Source: Candidatus Campbelliibacteriota bacterium (lineage in GTDB: Bacteria > Patescibacteriota > Minisyncoccia > Phycocordibacterales > CSBR16-193). From it: DNA of 21,496 nucleotides. Both the position numbers and the translations under genes were made by a program. Below, one piece after another: positions 21,126 to 21,496 of this stretch (the first letter of the stretch is position 1; every line of letters starts with the position of its first letter). The notes beneath the pieces were generated by a model, which was not told the DNA's origin, ran no database searches, and saw only the letters and a list, made by a program, of their open reading frames with translations. Location of the stretch: positions 1-21,496 of the forward strand of contig SKVL01000006.1 in the NCBI GenBank assembly GCA_007129455.1. The letters run 5' to 3'.

Positions 21126-21144
21126 GCGGAGGAGGTGGGACTCG
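20759..21144 (-). repeat. four direct copies of the tRNA-Ser 3' tail
   Basis: In plus orientation the unit is GCGGAGGAGGTGGGACTCG. The genuine tRNA end is at 21126-21144. There is an identical 19-nt copy at 20927-20945, a copy lacking four internal bases at 20794-20808, and a 15-nt identical copy at 20759-20773. All have the tRNA's orientation and lie on its 3' side, as in residual attachment sites or serial insertions. Confidence 0.85.
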
Positions 21145-21148
21145 AACC
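21010..21148 (-). ncRNA. tRNA-Ser-anchored hairpin element (candidate structured RNA/DNA element)
   Basis: On the minus strand the tRNA-Ser tail (21148-21129) is followed after about 48 nt by its inverted copy (21080-21061, 17 of 20 positions matching), forming a long imperfect hairpin. Next comes a second structure: outer stem GTCGTC/GACGAC (plus 21053-21058 with 21013-21018), GCGAAGC (plus 21052-21046), and an inner stem CCG-A-TCTT/AAGA-A-CGG (plus 21021-21045) with a 9-nt loop. The same order recurs after tRNA-Glu. Confidence 0.55.
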
Positions 21149-21210
21149 CACAAGCCCGTGAGGGCGCCGCTTTTCGAGAGCGGTGCGTTACCAATTCCGC
21201 GCACTCCTCC
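21127..21210 (-). tRNA. tRNA-Ser(CGA)
   Basis: Acceptor GGAGGAG/CTCCTCC (plus 21204-21210 with 21128-21134), anticodon stem CCGCT/AGCGG with loop CTCGAAA (anticodon CGA, plus 21174-21176), long class II variable arm (CCC/GGG stem), T-arm GTGGG-TTCGAGT-CCCAC. CCA is not encoded. Divergent from tRNA-Glu, with about 96 bp between them. Confidence 0.94.
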
Positions 21211-21306
21211 GTGTCTCCGGGACAGTAAACAGATTAACATATATTTTGCTTTTTGTTCAAAAGATGCTATTATTTTTCTCACTGTTTTAATAAAAGTAAA
21301 CATAAA

Positions 21307-21378
21307 GGCCCTATCGTCTAACGGTTAGGACGTCAGCTTTTCAAGCTGAAAATCGGGGTTCGATTCCCCGTAGGGTCA
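21307..21378 (+). tRNA. tRNA-Glu(UUC)
   Basis: Acceptor GGCCCTA/TAGGGTC (21307-21313 with 21371-21377, one G-T pair), anticodon stem TCAGC/GCTGA with loop TTTTCAA (anticodon TTC at 21340-21342), T-arm CGGGG-TTCGATT-CCCCG. CCA is not encoded. Its T-arm and acceptor 3' strand also form the 5' arm of a long downstream hairpin. Confidence 0.96.
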
Positions 21379-21496
21379 CAAATCAGCCAGTCGGATATGC
21401 GAATGCGTTCCGACTGTTGCTGTTTGTAGACCCTACGGGGATATCGAAAGCCGGAGGCGCGAAGCCAATCGACTGAAAGGAGATTGTTGCCGAGGC
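21357..21496 (+). ncRNA. tRNA-Glu-anchored hairpin element (candidate structured RNA/DNA element, cut by window end)
   Basis: The tRNA tail 21357-21377 pairs with 21429-21452, the first 13 nt (GACCCTACGGGGA) perfectly and then with small bulges. The pairing continues inward without a gap: ACAAA/TTTGT, CAGC/GCTG and CAGTCGGA/TCCGACTG, closing on a 13-nt loop (21396-21408). This is about 38 bp in total. It is followed by GGC, GCGAAGC (21459-21465), an inner stem CAATC/GATTG (21466-21486) and GCC, the layout seen after tRNA-Ser. Confidence 0.6.

Noticed and set aside
20741..21496. CRISPR array or integron attC array
   Set aside because: The repeats are irregularly spaced tRNA-tail copies with no uniform spacers, and no cas genes or integron integrase are present. 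attC-like folding cannot be fully excluded, but typical R-box sequences are not seen.

Overview
The window looks like a piece of a Patescibacteria (CPR) chromosome, most likely from the Parcubacteria group. This is inferred from protein architecture, not from a marker tree. The signs are a short EF-Ts (195 aa), a short ValRS without the usual C-terminal coiled coil, an O-antigen-ligase/TPR protein beside murJ, a very large repeat-rich surface protein, tRNA genes without encoded CCA, start codons that mostly lack a Shine-Dalgarno sequence, and an IS481-type transposase. All 16 genes with a visible stop end in TAA (11) or TAG (5), none in TGA.

Layout. At 1-712 is the 5' part of an IS481-family element on the minus strand, with a frame break near the transposase N-terminus. 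At 829-2684 come rpsB, tsf and a small membrane protein, followed by tRNA-Thr(UGU). At 2930-7159 a Wzy/O-antigen-ligase-like TPR protein and the lipid II flippase murJ form a cell-envelope pair. lepA (7339-9132) ends at a two-way terminator that it shares with a 34-codon membrane smORF on the minus strand. At 9344-10678 are an FtsB/DivIC-like protein, a glutaredoxin, tRNA-Arg(CCU), a one-helix membrane protein on an apparently leaderless mRNA, and tRNA-Phe(GAA).

At 10794-11063 is a small gene with a good promoter, the strongest Shine-Dalgarno sequence in the window and a clean terminator, but with an in-frame TGA at codon 21. A stem-loop that fits the bacterial SECIS layout follows the TGA. 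At 11159-14718 on the minus strand are valS, a PrsW-like intramembrane protease and hsp20. A 493-bp intergenic region with repeats and a structured leader precedes a 1418-aa surface protein (15212-19468). tsaD (t6A tRNA modification) runs toward it from the right.

The right end (20741-21496) is the most unusual part. tRNA-Ser(CGA) and tRNA-Glu(UUC) are divergent, and each is followed by a long hairpin whose 5' arm is the tRNA's own T-arm and acceptor 3' end. After each hairpin comes a second structured segment with the same layout: an outer stem, the sequence GCGAAGC, and an inner stem-loop. The tRNA-Ser 3' tail is also repeated three more times in the space before tsaD. This looks like a family of tRNA-anchored structured elements and is the main candidate for something undescribed; the TGA-containing gene is the second.
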